Below, piece by piece: positions 9,563 to 18,139 of a stretch of 64,000 bases of DNA. The stretch's first letter is position 1. Every line of letters begins with the position of its first letter. This DNA is from Akkermansiaceae bacterium UBA956 (GTDB lineage: Bacteria > Verrucomicrobiota > Verrucomicrobiia > Verrucomicrobiales > Akkermansiaceae): NCBI GenBank assembly GCA_002293145.1, contig DBCO01000027.1, forward strand, positions 310,001-374,000, read 5' to 3'. Made by a program: the position numbers and the translations under genes. The notes under the pieces are model-generated. The model searched no databases and was not told the DNA's origin. It saw only the letters and a list, made by a program, of their open reading frames with translations.

Positions 9563-10951
9563 TTATAAAGACAAGATAAACTTGGCAGCCGAAAAGTAAA
9601 TCAACATTCCTGTGACGTCCACCGTCGATGCCAACGAAGGTGACGATACCACAGCCGGATCCAGCCGAATGCTCCGTGCCCCAATCGGCAACAGCGCCCC
9701 TAACAAGGTCGAAGAAAACACCTGAATCAACAGCGAGGCACTCACCGCCAAGGCCAACCGCGCATACGTCACATCCGTCTGCGCTTGCAACATCGGCAAC
9801 AGAAAGTAGATAAATGCCCCCATCGCCACACCCAACGTAGCCCCCAGCAACAAACCCGTCTGCATTTCCTTCCATGCGATCCGCATCGCCATTCCCGTAC
9901 TCACCTCACCCAACGACATCGCTCGAATCACCATCGTCGCCGCCTGCCCTCCCGAGTTACCACCCGCAGCCACCACCATCGGCAAAAACAAACTCAACAC
10001 AAAGGCCTGATTCAGCACCTCGCTGAAACGAAACATCACGTAGCCCGAAAAAATCGACACAAACGCCAACACCACCAACCAAATCACCCGCCTGCGGAAA
10101 TGACTCTGCACACTCGTATTCAAATAACTCAACTCCGATTGCTCACCACCGATCGCCGCTAATTTTTCAATATCCTCCGTGGACTCCTCTTGCAAAATTT
10201 CCATCGCATCATCGTAGGTGATTACGCCTAACAAATGATCAAACTCATCCACCACCGGCAACACAATCAAGTCATACTTCGCGAGCATCCGCGCAGCCGC
10301 CTCCTGGTCCAGCGTCGCCAATACCCGCTCATCCGCATCCTCCATGATATCAAAAATCAAGGTCGCCCATGGATGGAATGCAAGATCGCGCAAACGCACC
10401 TTACCCACTAACCGCCCCTGCTCATCCACCACAAAAATCCGCGACAAAGTCTCCGCCGATTCCTGATCCCGTCGCAATACCGTGATCGCCTGCTTCACCG
10501 TCATGTCAGCCGTGATCCGACCGATCGATGTCGTCATCCTACCGCCCGCGCTATCCTCCTCATACTTCAGAAGATTCCGCGTCAACTGCTCATCATGTGG
10601 CCCCAGCAAGGAAAAAAATCGCCGCTGATTCGCCGGTGATACAATCTGAAAAATATCCACCCGGTCATCATCCGAGAGATTCCCCAAAATGATCCGCAAC
10701 TGAGCCGGCTTGAAATGCTCCAAAGCCTCCTCGATCAGCGTCCAGGGCAACTCACCGATCACGTCAGTAGCTAATTCCGGACCAATCGTCTTCAAGAAAA
10801 AATCCCTTTCCTCCTCATCCAGATTCTCATACAGATGCGCCAAGTCCGCATAGTGCAAATCCCCCGCCGCCGCCAACAAGGCCGATCCATCGCGCGCCTC
10901 CATCGCCGCACGCAGTTGCTCCACTTGATCGACATCCAATTCCTCCGCCAC
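9563..10951 (-). CDS. mgtE: Magnesium transporter MgtE
   Basis: Inner-membrane Mg2+ channel, 462 residues from the GTG start chosen here. The MgtE N domain (about residues 5-115, with LHYADLAHLYENLDEEERD and NLSDDDRVDIFQI) is followed by two CBS domains (about 120-240). The membrane part (about 270-462) includes the pore signature LFLPMVVAAGGNSGGQAAT. The frame remains open upstream to a TTG at 10993, but the added residues are Gly-rich and unlike the family. Co-transcribed with the mini-kinase downstream. Confidence 0.94.
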   Translation of the reverse strand: MAEELDVDQVEQLRAAMEARDGSALLAAAGDLHYADLAHLYENLDEEERDFFLKTIGPELATDVIGELPWTLIEEALEHFKPAQLRIILGNLSDDDRVDIFQIVSPANQRRFFSLLGPHDEQLTRNLLKYEEDSAGGRMTTSIGRITADMTVKQAITVLRRDQESAETLSRIFVVDEQGRLVGKVRLRDLAFHPWATLIFDIMEDADERVLATLDQEAAARMLAKYDLIVLPVVDEFDHLLGVITYDDAMEILQEESTEDIEKLAAIGGEQSELSYLNTSVQSHFRRRVIWLVVLAFVSIFSGYVMFRFSEVLNQAFVLSLFLPMVVAAGGNSGGQAATMVIRAMSLGEVSTGMAMRIAWKEMQTGLLLGATLGVAMGAFIYFLLPMLQAQTDVTYARLALAVSASLLIQVFSSTLLGALLPIGARSIRLDPAVVSSPSLASTVDVTGMLIYFSAAKFILSL

Positions 10952-11134
10952 ACCCCCACCATGCCACCCCACCCCACAACCCGCAAGCCCCAATTGGAAA
11001 CAAGTAAGGTAAGATCTAAGTTTTTAGTTTTAAGTTCTCATAACCCAAGAACCAGCTGCCGCTTGTCCGCCGGAGCTTTAGCGCAGGAGGATGACCAGTT
11101 GACCAGTTCCCCAAACTCCTCTACAATCCCAACT

Positions 11135-12217
11135 ATGTCTGCTAACTCACACACCTACGCCCTGATCCTAGCCGGTGGTTCAGGCACGCGCTTCTGGCCC
11201 CTCAGCCGCGATCACAAACCGAAACAACTGCTCGACCTGTTCAACACCGGCACCCTTCTCGCCCAGACCATCGATCGACTCCACGGTCTCGTTCCGATCG
11301 AGAATATCCTCATTCTCACCAACGAAAAACAAGTCGCCGCCGTTCGCGAGCTCGCCCCCATGCTCCCCGCCGAGAACATCATCGCGGAACCAGCCAAACG
11401 CGATACCGCACCCGCCGTCGCCCTCGGCATCGGCATCATCTCCGCCCGCGATCCCCAAGCTGTCATGATGGTTCTCCCCTCCGATCAACTCATCACCAAC
11501 ACCGCCGCTTACCAATCCGTCATGCGTGATGCCATCACCATCGCCTCCCAATGCGATGGCCTCATCACCATCGGCATCAAGCCGACTTGGCCCTGCCCCT
11601 CCTACGGCTACATCGAACGCGGCGAGCGCGCCACCATCACCGGAGTCGATTGCGAAAATCTCCCCTACGAGGTCAAACGCTTCCGCGAAAAACCGAGCTC
11701 CGACCTCGCCGAGCAATTCCTCGCCCAAGGCGGCTTCTCTTGGAATGCTGGCATGTTTGTCTGGTCCATCCCCGCCGTCACCTGCGAACTCACCCGCCAA
11801 TGTCCTCAGCTCGCCCTCTTCATCACCGAGCTACGTAACTCCAGCGACATCGACGCCACCATCGCCGCCCAGTTTCCCACACTCAACCCCATTTCCATCG
11901 ACTACGCCCTCATGGAAAAAGCCAACCGCGTCCTCAACCTTGAGGCCACCTTTGATTGGGATGACGTCGGCTCTTGGATTTCTATCGCCAAGTATCTCCC
12001 CCAACAAGGCTGCCACAACGCCACCAACACCGTCATCTCCGAGATCGAGTCCGAGAACAACATCGTCTTTAACGATCGCAAAAACTCCCACATCGCCCTC
12101 CTCGGCGTCGATGACCTCATCATCGTCCAGACCGAAGACGCCCTCCTCATCGCCAACCGCCACCAAGCCGACGCCATCAAAAAACTCTCCGAAATTCTTC
12201 CCAAAAACCTCCTTTGA
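11135..12217 (+). CDS. manC: Mannose-1-phosphate guanylyltransferase
   Basis: Makes GDP-mannose from mannose-1-phosphate and GTP for polysaccharide and glycan synthesis; cytosolic. 360 residues from the ATG at 11135. Motifs: LILAGGSGTRFWPLSR (nucleotide-binding loop), PKQLLDL, the FREKP active-site motif and the WDDVGSW segment near the C-terminus. It lacks the C-terminal isomerase domain of bifunctional AlgA/ManC, so it is the short monofunctional type. The open frame extends upstream into antisense mgtE sequence; this is rejected because conservation starts at MSANSHTYALILAGG. Confidence 0.93.
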   Translation: MSANSHTYALILAGGSGTRFWPLSRDHKPKQLLDLFNTGTLLAQTIDRLHGLVPIENILILTNEKQVAAVRELAPMLPAENIIAEPAKRDTAPAVALGIGIISARDPQAVMMVLPSDQLITNTAAYQSVMRDAITIASQCDGLITIGIKPTWPCPSYGYIERGERATITGVDCENLPYEVKRFREKPSSDLAEQFLAQGGFSWNAGMFVWSIPAVTCELTRQCPQLALFITELRNSSDIDATIAAQFPTLNPISIDYALMEKANRVLNLEATFDWDDVGSWISIAKYLPQQGCHNATNTVISEIESENNIVFNDRKNSHIALLGVDDLIIVQTEDALLIANRHQADAIKKLSEILPKNLL

Positions 12218-12257
12218 CGTTCGCGCCAAAGGCTCCTAAAGTCAACCTCGGAAAGGA

Positions 12258-12278
12258 ACACAGCCATCTTGGCTGTGT
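12258..12278. repeat. Perfect 9-bp stem-loop between manC and ruvX
   Basis: Arms ACACAGCCA and TGGCTGTGT are exact reverse complements separated by TCT. No T-run follows on either side, so it is not a standard intrinsic terminator. The shape resembles a REP-type palindrome. It may be a dispersed element mobilised by a RAYT transposase such as the one at 41-42 kb; this is inference. Confidence 0.6.
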
Positions 12279-12326
12279 GCACAACCCCAGCACACAACAA
12301 AACTGAGATTTCAAGTCTTACATCTT

Positions 12327-12761
12327 ATGTCTGATGATCTTTTGTCTTTCCCACACCCCGCCCTAGGCATCGACTATGGTGACTCGCGCATCGGCATCGC
12401 CGCCACCGATCCAGTCGGAATCATGGCGCACCCCGTGGAAACCATCCACGTTCAAAAAACCGACGCCCTCACGCGCATCGCCGAGCTCATCCACCAACGC
12501 GGCATTTGTGCCCTCGTCATCGGCCTCCCTCTCCGACTCGATGGCTCCGAGGGCGATGCCGTAAAAAAAGTCCGCAGCTTCGCCCAAAAACTCCAAGCCC
12601 AGCACCCCACACTGCCCCTCCACTTTACCGACGAGACATTCACCACGGTCTCCGCTGCCGCCAAACTCCACGAGGCCGGAAAAAACGCAAAAAAACAAAA
12701 ACACCTTATCGACCAAGCTGCCGCAGTGGAAATCCTCCACGCTTGGATGGAAGGAGTGTGA
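12327..12761 (+). CDS. ruvX: RuvX/YqgF-type Holliday junction resolvase
   Basis: Putative RNase H-fold nuclease, also implicated in pre-16S rRNA processing in E. coli (YqgF). 144 residues, normal length. Motifs: LGIDYGDSRIGIAATDP (first catalytic Asp in GIDYG), VIGLPLRLDGSEG, FTDETFTTVSAA (second acidic residue) and KQKHLIDQAAAVEILHAWM (third Asp). Cytosolic. It follows manC after a hairpin-containing gap of about 110 bases and is probably separately transcribed. Confidence 0.93.
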   Translation: MSDDLLSFPHPALGIDYGDSRIGIAATDPVGIMAHPVETIHVQKTDALTRIAELIHQRGICALVIGLPLRLDGSEGDAVKKVRSFAQKLQAQHPTLPLHFTDETFTTVSAAAKLHEAGKNAKKQKHLIDQAAAVEILHAWMEGV

Positions 12762-12868
12762 AGGCGGTACGAGAATTTTTGCTGAAGCGTCTGCATTCCT
12801 GACTGCACTCCAAAACGCACTCAGCACAACTCGGAGAAAATCTAACACTTTTGATCGACATCATTGAA

Positions 12869-13150
12869 ATGACCCTCTACGCTGGCCCACTTGACGGCAA
12901 CACCATTACGGTTCATCGCGATACGCTAAAAATCAAACCCATCGTTGAAGTGCAAGCTCCCAGTGGAGAGTGGATCGATTACGCCCTCGACAATGAAGGG
13001 AAATTCGTTTGGATTCCCGATCCTAATGACCCAAAAGTCGCGCGCGGATTTTTCGTCTGCGACGATGACGGCAATGTCATCTCCGAAGAAAAATCCATAA
13101 CCGCGGCTCTTGATAAACTCCAAGGGCACGACGAAGAAAGCAAATCTTAG
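12869..13150 (+). CDS. Small conserved-looking hypothetical protein
   Basis: 93 residues from the ATG at 12869 (MTLYAGPLDGNTITVHRDTL). A TTG six codons upstream is also possible. Acidic and soluble, with no signal peptide or membrane segment. Composition is beta-rich with an acidic tail (GHDEESKS). MTLYAGPLDG resembles the start of several small uncharacterised proteins, but I cannot assign a function. It is 107 bases after ruvX and may be in the same transcript. Confidence 0.6.
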   Translation: MTLYAGPLDGNTITVHRDTLKIKPIVEVQAPSGEWIDYALDNEGKFVWIPDPNDPKVARGFFVCDDDGNVISEEKSITAALDKLQGHDEESKS

Positions 13151-13205
13151 CCAAATGCAAAATTCATCGCATCACGGCATCAATGCATAACCCTAGGATT
13201 CAAAA

Positions 13206-13230
13206 AATCCGTTCAATCCGTAAAATCCGT
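13206..13230. repeat. Three AATCCGT units at 9-bp spacing
   Basis: AATCCGT occurs at 13206-13212, 13215-13221 and 13224-13230, a short direct repeat in the gap between two convergent genes. Function unknown. Confidence 0.5.
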
Positions 13231-13298
13231 CGTAAAAATCTCTCACAACAGTGAAGACCAGACCATTTCAGACAGGCAAAACCCGTGACGGCGCAAAA

Positions 13299-13616
13299 TC
13301 AACCCACGCGGAAAACAATGCGTGCTTTCGTCGTATCGTAGGGAGACATCTCCATGCGCACCACATCACCCACCACGAGGCGAATGAAACGTTTGCGCAT
13401 TTTGCCCGAAATGTGGGCCAAAACTTCGTGACCATTGGTCATCTTCACCTTAAACATCGTTCCTGCCAACACGGCGGATACGGTTCCTTCAACCTCAATC
13501 GCCTTATCTTCTCCACCCTTCGCGCCTTTGCGAATTCTTGGCCCCGCATCGGGACGTGGCCCTGAGGGGCGTGCGGATCTGCCTCGTTGGCCGCCCGGTC
13601 TGTTGAAATTTGCCAT
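13299..13616 (-). CDS. infA: Translation initiation factor IF-1, N-terminally extended
   Basis: Binds the 30S A-site during initiation. The C-terminal about 67 residues are a canonical IF-1 OB fold: IEVEGTVSAVLAGTMFKVKM, GHEVLAHISGKMRKRFIRL, GDVVRMEMSPYDTTKARIVFR. The N-terminal about 38 residues (NRPGGQRGRSARPSGPRPDAG...) form a basic Arg/Gly/Pro-rich extension absent from E. coli IF-1, which is 72 residues. 105 residues from the ATG at 13616; an ATG at 13649 would add 11. A second, more divergent IF-1-like gene lies at 40507. Confidence 0.92.
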   Translation of the reverse strand: MANFNRPGGQRGRSARPSGPRPDAGPRIRKGAKGGEDKAIEVEGTVSAVLAGTMFKVKMTNGHEVLAHISGKMRKRFIRLVVGDVVRMEMSPYDTTKARIVFRVG

Positions 13617-13880
13617 ATTCTTGTTCGTAGAGTCCTCACTATGTGCCATAAAAATTGATTCGTTACGGCTCAAGGACTCTCTCGATTTTTTAGCAATTGG
13701 CAATCCTAAAATAAAAAAAACCTCAAAATTTTGAGATTTTGCATTGACAGAACCCTCGCAGCCTCCTAGTTTTCGCGCCCCGCAGCAGCTCAACGGCCGC
13801 AGCGATGGGATTCTTCTCAAGTATTTCCTTCTCATTCATTGTAACTCCAACTGCTATCCTTAACTGCTAATCAAGTCTGT

Positions 13881-14312
13881 ATGAAAACATTTTCCGCCAA
13901 GCCACAAGACGTGCAACGCACATGGCACATCATCGACGCCAAGGACAAAATCCTCGGTGCCGTAGCTGTTGAAGCCGCAGTTCTTCTCCGTGGCAAGCAC
14001 AAGCCGATTTTCACCACGCACATCGACACCGGTGACTTCGTCGTCATCATCAATGCTGATCAAGTACGCTTCAGTGGCACCAAGGAAAACGACAAGATTT
14101 ACACCCGCTTCACTGGGTTCGTTGGTGGCAAAAAAGTGGAAACTCCGCGCATGGTTCGTAAGCGTCGTCCCGTGCTCATACTTGAGCGCGCTGTTTGGGG
14201 CATGCTTCCGAAAGGCAGCCTTGGTCGCCAACAATACACCAAATTGAAAGTGTATGCAGGCGCCGATCATCCACACGCCGCACAACAACCCGTCGAGCGT
14301 ACCATCGCCTAA
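13881..14312 (+). CDS. rplM: 50S ribosomal protein L13
   Basis: 143 residues, normal length. Motifs: TWHIIDAKDKILGAVAVEAAVLLRGKHKP, a GDFVVIINADQVRFSGTKENDKIY-type core and the MLPKGSLGRQQYTKLKVYAG region near the C-terminus (landmarks, not full sequence). It forms the conserved rplM-rpsI operon with the next gene 32 bases downstream. Confidence 0.98.
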   Translation: MKTFSAKPQDVQRTWHIIDAKDKILGAVAVEAAVLLRGKHKPIFTTHIDTGDFVVIINADQVRFSGTKENDKIYTRFTGFVGGKKVETPRMVRKRRPVLILERAVWGMLPKGSLGRQQYTKLKVYAGADHPHAAQQPVERTIA

Positions 14313-14344
14313 TTTCTTTACTCATTCCTTTCCCAATCAATTCC

Positions 14345-14740
14345 ATGAGCGAAATCACTACCGCATCTGCCACAGGCCGCCGCAAAAACGCCATCGCACA
14401 CGTTTGGCTTTCCGAAGGCTCCGGTCAAATCATCATCAATGGTCGCACCTTTGAAGAATACCTTCCCACCATCCCGCTGCAAAACACCGTTTTGCTTCCC
14501 TTCCAACACGGTCACCTGATCAACAAGTTTGACGTGAAAGTGGTTGCCAAAGGTGGCGGCATTCATGGTCAAGTCGGAGCGATCAGCCTCGGCATCTCCC
14601 GCGCTCTCACCCAGCTCGACCCCGAGATCCGCAAGCTCATCAAGCCACACGGTCTCCTGACCCGCGATGGGCGCATGAAAGAGCGCAAAAAAGCAGGCCG
14701 CCCCGGCGCCCGCAAACGCTTCCAGTTCTCCAAACGTTAA
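14345..14740 (+). CDS. rpsI: 30S ribosomal protein S9
   Basis: 131 residues, normal length. Motifs: TGRRKNAIAHVWLSEGSG at the start, GHLINKFDVKVVAKGGG, GISRALTQLDPEIRKLIK, and the invariant basic tail ending KRFQFSKR that reaches the ribosomal P site. The ATG at 14345 is chosen because conservation starts there; an upstream in-frame extension has no similarity. The gene is followed by a strong terminator. Confidence 0.98.
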   Translation: MSEITTASATGRRKNAIAHVWLSEGSGQIIINGRTFEEYLPTIPLQNTVLLPFQHGHLINKFDVKVVAKGGGIHGQVGAISLGISRALTQLDPEIRKLIKPHGLLTRDGRMKERKKAGRPGARKRFQFSKR

Positions 14741-14761
14741 TCCGTTTCCAAACTCTTTTTC

Positions 14762-14795
14762 AAAAAAACCGCATCCTCACCGATGCGGTTTTTTT
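14762..14795 (+). terminator. Intrinsic terminator of rplM-rpsI
   Basis: Arms CCGCATC (14769-14775) and GATGCGG (14782-14788) with a 6-base loop, flanked by seven A before and seven T after. The symmetric A/T tracts allow function in both directions. Confidence 0.93.
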
Positions 14796-15483
14796 GTGCT
14801 CAATTGTTCCCGTCTCTGGGGTCTCCGGGGTCACCATATGCGGTGATGAAATCAAGCGGTTTTTCCATGTTTTTTTAGGTATTCTGGATCGAATGGTTTT
14901 TGGTGCTTGAGCACTCCGCAGACTGGAAACGTAATAAGCTTCCACAACACGGCATGAGCGAAGCGAGTGTGTTCTCGGGCGATCGAGCAAAAAGGTCGAC
15001 GCACCGAGAAAAAAAACAGCATCAGCCGAGCTTTTTACTCCGCTGGTGCTGCTTTGAGCTTGATCATGGAATGCGCTCAATTATGGCGCATCAGAGTCTT
15101 GTGTTTCTTTTCGGCGTCGTGAAAAGCGTTGCCCGACTTGATCAATCAGGTCATCAAGACCCAAACCTTTCGCTGTCCGCTGCGCGGCATAATAGACTTC
15201 AAGGGCGGAGATGCGGTTCGGTGTGGTCATTGGAGATATTTCGTTATTTGTTTTAGGAAACTTTCATGACTGAGAGTCAGAATCTCTAGCAGATAACGCT
15301 TGCGCCATGAAGTCGTGATTTTGCCGCACTGATCAAAACTAAGAAAACTCATTTCCCCTCTCCATGGTTGCTTTCATGCAACGACCTCGCTAAAGTCGCC
15401 AGCAGCTGAGGTTATTTTCTCAGTTGCGCGTGGCAATTACTCCACGTGCCATCGTGTGAAAACCTATATTAATCGATTTTCTT
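14796..15483 (+). other. Long intergenic region, one possible small gene only
   Basis: About 690 bases after the rpsI terminator. Apart from the small minus-strand frame at 15081-15230, I see no supported coding region, RNA gene or repeat. Confidence 0.5.
15081..15230 (-). CDS. Possible small protein (49 residues)
   Basis: The frame starts MTTPNRISALEVYYAAQRT and continues with GLGLDDLIDQVGQRFSRRRKE to a stop at 15081. Composition is helical and protein-like with a basic C-terminus. There is no clear ribosome-binding site. It may be a genuine small gene or a remnant; function unknown. Confidence 0.35.
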   Translation of the reverse strand: MTTPNRISALEVYYAAQRTAKGLGLDDLIDQVGQRFSRRRKETQDSDAP

Positions 15484-16344
15484 ATGCTGCGAACCCTAAT
15501 CTTTGCCTCAATCCTCGCCAGCAATTCCTGGGCGGGCGAATTTCTTCTGCTCTGCGGCGCGGAGGAAGTCTTTCAAATCGATCCCGCCGCGGATGCCACC
15601 GCTGCGCTATGGACTTGGCGGGCGAGGGATCGCCCAGAATTACCTGAAGCATTGCGCAATACTTTTCGCACCACATCCGAGTGCAAGCCACACAAGGACG
15701 GCAAACAGTTGTTGATTACCTCTTCAGGTGGCGGTTGCGCATTGTTAGAATTCCCTTCAGGTAAAGCGCTGTGGTGGGCGCGTGCGACCAATGCTCACTC
15801 GATCGAAGCCCTGCCCGGCGGATTGATCGCTGTGGCATCATCCGTCGGCAAGGGAGGCGATCAACTATTACTATACGATGAAACCATACCCATGAGCGCT
15901 ATCGCACAAATTCCCTTGGCTTCGGCGCACGGGCTGGTTTGGGATGAAGCACGTCAATGCCTGTGGGCCTTAGGTTTTGATGAACTCATCGCCTGCACAC
16001 TGAAGAACCGGATGCTCGTCGTAAAGTCGCGACACAAACTGCCTGATGACGATGGCCATGACCTGCGAGCTGTTCCCAACTCGGTCGATCTGATACTTTC
16101 AACACATACCAGTGTCTGGCGCTTTCATCGTGACGACGCTGTATTTCGTCCCGAGCCAATGCTCGAGCATCGAGCAAAAGTAAAATCGATTGACATTCAT
16201 CCAGCGTCAAGCCGCATTGCCATGATTCAATCGACAAAAAAGCAATGGTGGTCGGACAGCGTCCATTTGTTCCTTCCCAATGCCAAACATAGCATCACGG
16301 ATGCAATCTTATACAAAGCTCGTTGGTTAACTATAAAAGACTAA
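15484..16344 (+). CDS. Secreted beta-propeller-like protein (possibly DUF6528)
   Basis: 286 residues with signal peptide MLRTLIFASILASNSWAG. It begins with FLLLCGAEEVFQID, then repeats blade-like strands such as LLITSSGGGCALLEFPSGKALWWARA and LLLYDETIP, with AHGLVWDEARQCLWALG and VKSIDIHPASSRIAMIQS. This resembles a secreted WD-like propeller; the DUF6528 label is tentative. A role in ligand binding or carbohydrate processing is inference. Start: the ATG preceding the signal peptide. Confidence 0.65.
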   Translation: MLRTLIFASILASNSWAGEFLLLCGAEEVFQIDPAADATAALWTWRARDRPELPEALRNTFRTTSECKPHKDGKQLLITSSGGGCALLEFPSGKALWWARATNAHSIEALPGGLIAVASSVGKGGDQLLLYDETIPMSAIAQIPLASAHGLVWDEARQCLWALGFDELIACTLKNRMLVVKSRHKLPDDDGHDLRAVPNSVDLILSTHTSVWRFHRDDAVFRPEPMLEHRAKVKSIDIHPASSRIAMIQSTKKQWWSDSVHLFLPNAKHSITDAILYKARWLTIKD

Positions 16345-16584
16345 ATTTTCCGATTTGATATCAAGATCTTAACGAACATCAGCAGCAATGGTCTCTTTGT
16401 TTGCGTGCGTTTCAGCCATGACTAAAACCTTGGCGGGATTTCGTGAAGTGGAGGAATTGGTGATCAAATTGGGATTTCGGATTCAAATAACATATCGATG
16501 ACAATGGGCTGTCATCATCACTAACCAAAAGGAGAAGCCACGAACGACTTCTTCTAAGAAAAATTTGCTAGAGAAAATTCTCGA

Positions 16585-16962
16585 TCAGCCAATCATCGCA
16601 CCATACCCCGCGGCATCCATCAGGGAGTCCACCGAGGCGATGTCTTTGACGCGCATTTTGAAAATCCAACCTTTTCCGTAGGGATCAGTATTAACCAGCG
16701 CGGGATCAGCTTCCACTTCCGGATTGCCCTCGACGATTTCACCGGATATTGGTGCGTAGATGTCGCTTGCAGCTTTCACGGATTCAACAACCGCTGTCGG
16801 GTCACCAAGGTCCACGGATTTGCCCACGGCAGGCAGTTCGACAAAGACCACGTCGGTAAGCTCAGCTTGTGCATGGTCAGTGATGCCTACGGTAGCGATG
16901 TCGCCCTCAAGGCGCACCCATTCGTGAGACGAGTTGTATTTTAGATCAGTTGGGATGTTCAT
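16585..16962 (-). CDS. gcvH: Glycine cleavage system H protein
   Basis: Lipoyl carrier that shuttles the aminomethyl group in glycine cleavage. 125 residues. Motifs: LKYNSSHEWVRLEGDIATVGITDHAQ and the lipoylated Lys in VVESVKAASDIYAPISGE (ESVKAASD), followed by NTDPYGKGWIFKM. Encoded 12 bases after gcvT and co-transcribed with it; gcvP is not in the window. Confidence 0.97.
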   Translation of the reverse strand: MNIPTDLKYNSSHEWVRLEGDIATVGITDHAQAELTDVVFVELPAVGKSVDLGDPTAVVESVKAASDIYAPISGEIVEGNPEVEADPALVNTDPYGKGWIFKMRVKDIASVDSLMDAAGYGAMIG

Positions 16963-16974
16963 GTTGTCAGAGAG

Positions 16975-18072
16975 TTATGCGCCTTTTGATGCGAATTTGT
17001 AAAATGGTTTTTTGACGACCTTGGCAGAAAATTTGCGGCTACGGACATCGATGTTTACCAGTGTGCCGAGTTTGGTGTGAGCGATGGGCAGGTAGGCCAT
17101 GCCAATGCCGGTCATCAGGCTCGGTGAAAGCACACCACTGGCAAGTTCTCCGATGACTTCACCTTCCGGTGTTTCTACGGTGTAGTGCGCTCGCGGTGGC
17201 GCACCTTTTTCGAGGTATTGCAGACCCACGAGCTTACGCGTTAGGCCATCGGCCTTCTGGGCAGCAAGAACATCGCGACCAATAAAATCACCTTTGTTAA
17301 GATCGACGAAAAATCCGAGTCCCGCTTCGAGCGGTGTCAATTCTTCCGAGAGATCATTGCCATTGAGTGGATAACCCATTTCGAGGCGCAGACTATCACG
17401 CGAGCCGAGTCCGCATGGTTTGGCACCAGCGGCAACATAGGCCTTGAGCCAATCGGGACCACTTGAGGCAGAGCTGAAAAACTCAAAGCCGTCCTCGCCC
17501 GTGTAACCCGTGCGACAGACGACGAGTTCTTCGCCTTGATGCGTGAATCGCAGGATGCCATTGCGCGGCGGAATTGTTTGCTCGGGGAAAAGTGCGCTAA
17601 ACGATGCCACCGCAGTGGGGCCTTGCACGGCCATGCCAGCCCATAGATCGCTTTCGTTAGCGAGGGCAATGTCCTCGGGTTGATGACGAGCGAGCCAGAA
17701 AAAATCTTGTTCGATGCGCGATGCATTCACCACCAAGAAAAACGCATCGGCGGCCTCGCGGTAGATGATTAGGTCATCGATGACTCCACCTTTTCCATTG
17801 AGTAGGAGAGTGTATTGCCCGTCACCCGGCTGGAGCGCGGCGACATTGTTGGAGAGCATGCGATTGAGCCAACCCTCGGCACCAGCGCCGCGCACGATGA
17901 GTTGCCCCATGTGCGAAATATCAAAAATCCCGAATTTTTCGCGCACCGCGGCGTGCTCATCGAGGATCGATGTATACTGCACGGGCATGAACCAACCACC
18001 GAACGGCACCATTTTTGCACCCAATTCGATGTGTACTGATTCGAGCGGCGTGTGAAGTAAATTGTCTGACAT
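16975..18072 (-). CDS. gcvT: Glycine cleavage system T protein (aminomethyltransferase)
   Basis: Transfers the methylene group from H-protein to THF, releasing ammonia. 365 residues from ATG 18072. Motifs: GAKMVPFGGWFMPVQYTS, FDISHMGQL, CRTGYTGEDGFE, LRLEMGYPLNGNDLSEE and the C-terminal barrel. The open frame extends to 18141, but the added residues lie in the divergent promoter and lack conservation. No glycine riboswitch was seen in the 67-base gap to the divergent gene. Confidence 0.96.
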   Translation of the reverse strand: MSDNLLHTPLESVHIELGAKMVPFGGWFMPVQYTSILDEHAAVREKFGIFDISHMGQLIVRGAGAEGWLNRMLSNNVAALQPGDGQYTLLLNGKGGVIDDLIIYREAADAFFLVVNASRIEQDFFWLARHQPEDIALANESDLWAGMAVQGPTAVASFSALFPEQTIPPRNGILRFTHQGEELVVCRTGYTGEDGFEFFSSASSGPDWLKAYVAAGAKPCGLGSRDSLRLEMGYPLNGNDLSEELTPLEAGLGFFVDLNKGDFIGRDVLAAQKADGLTRKLVGLQYLEKGAPPRAHYTVETPEGEVIGELASGVLSPSLMTGIGMAYLPIAHTKLGTLVNIDVRSRKFSAKVVKKPFYKFASKGA

Positions 18073-18139
18073 TTCGACGCAAAAAATGACACATGCATCG
18101 TGCTTGTCAACCCCCAAGCTCTGGGCTAAAAAATTTCGC

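Noticed and set aside
14760..15080. Minus-strand frame of 106 residues after rpsI
   Set aside because: It runs across the rpsI terminator and has no recognisable motif or start signal.
16497..16516. Hairpin GATGACA...TGTCATC downstream of gcvH
   Set aside because: 7-bp stem but no T-run on either strand; insufficient for a terminator call.
18073..18139. Glycine riboswitch before gcvT
   Set aside because: Only 67 bases to the divergent gene, with no paired aptamer cores visible.
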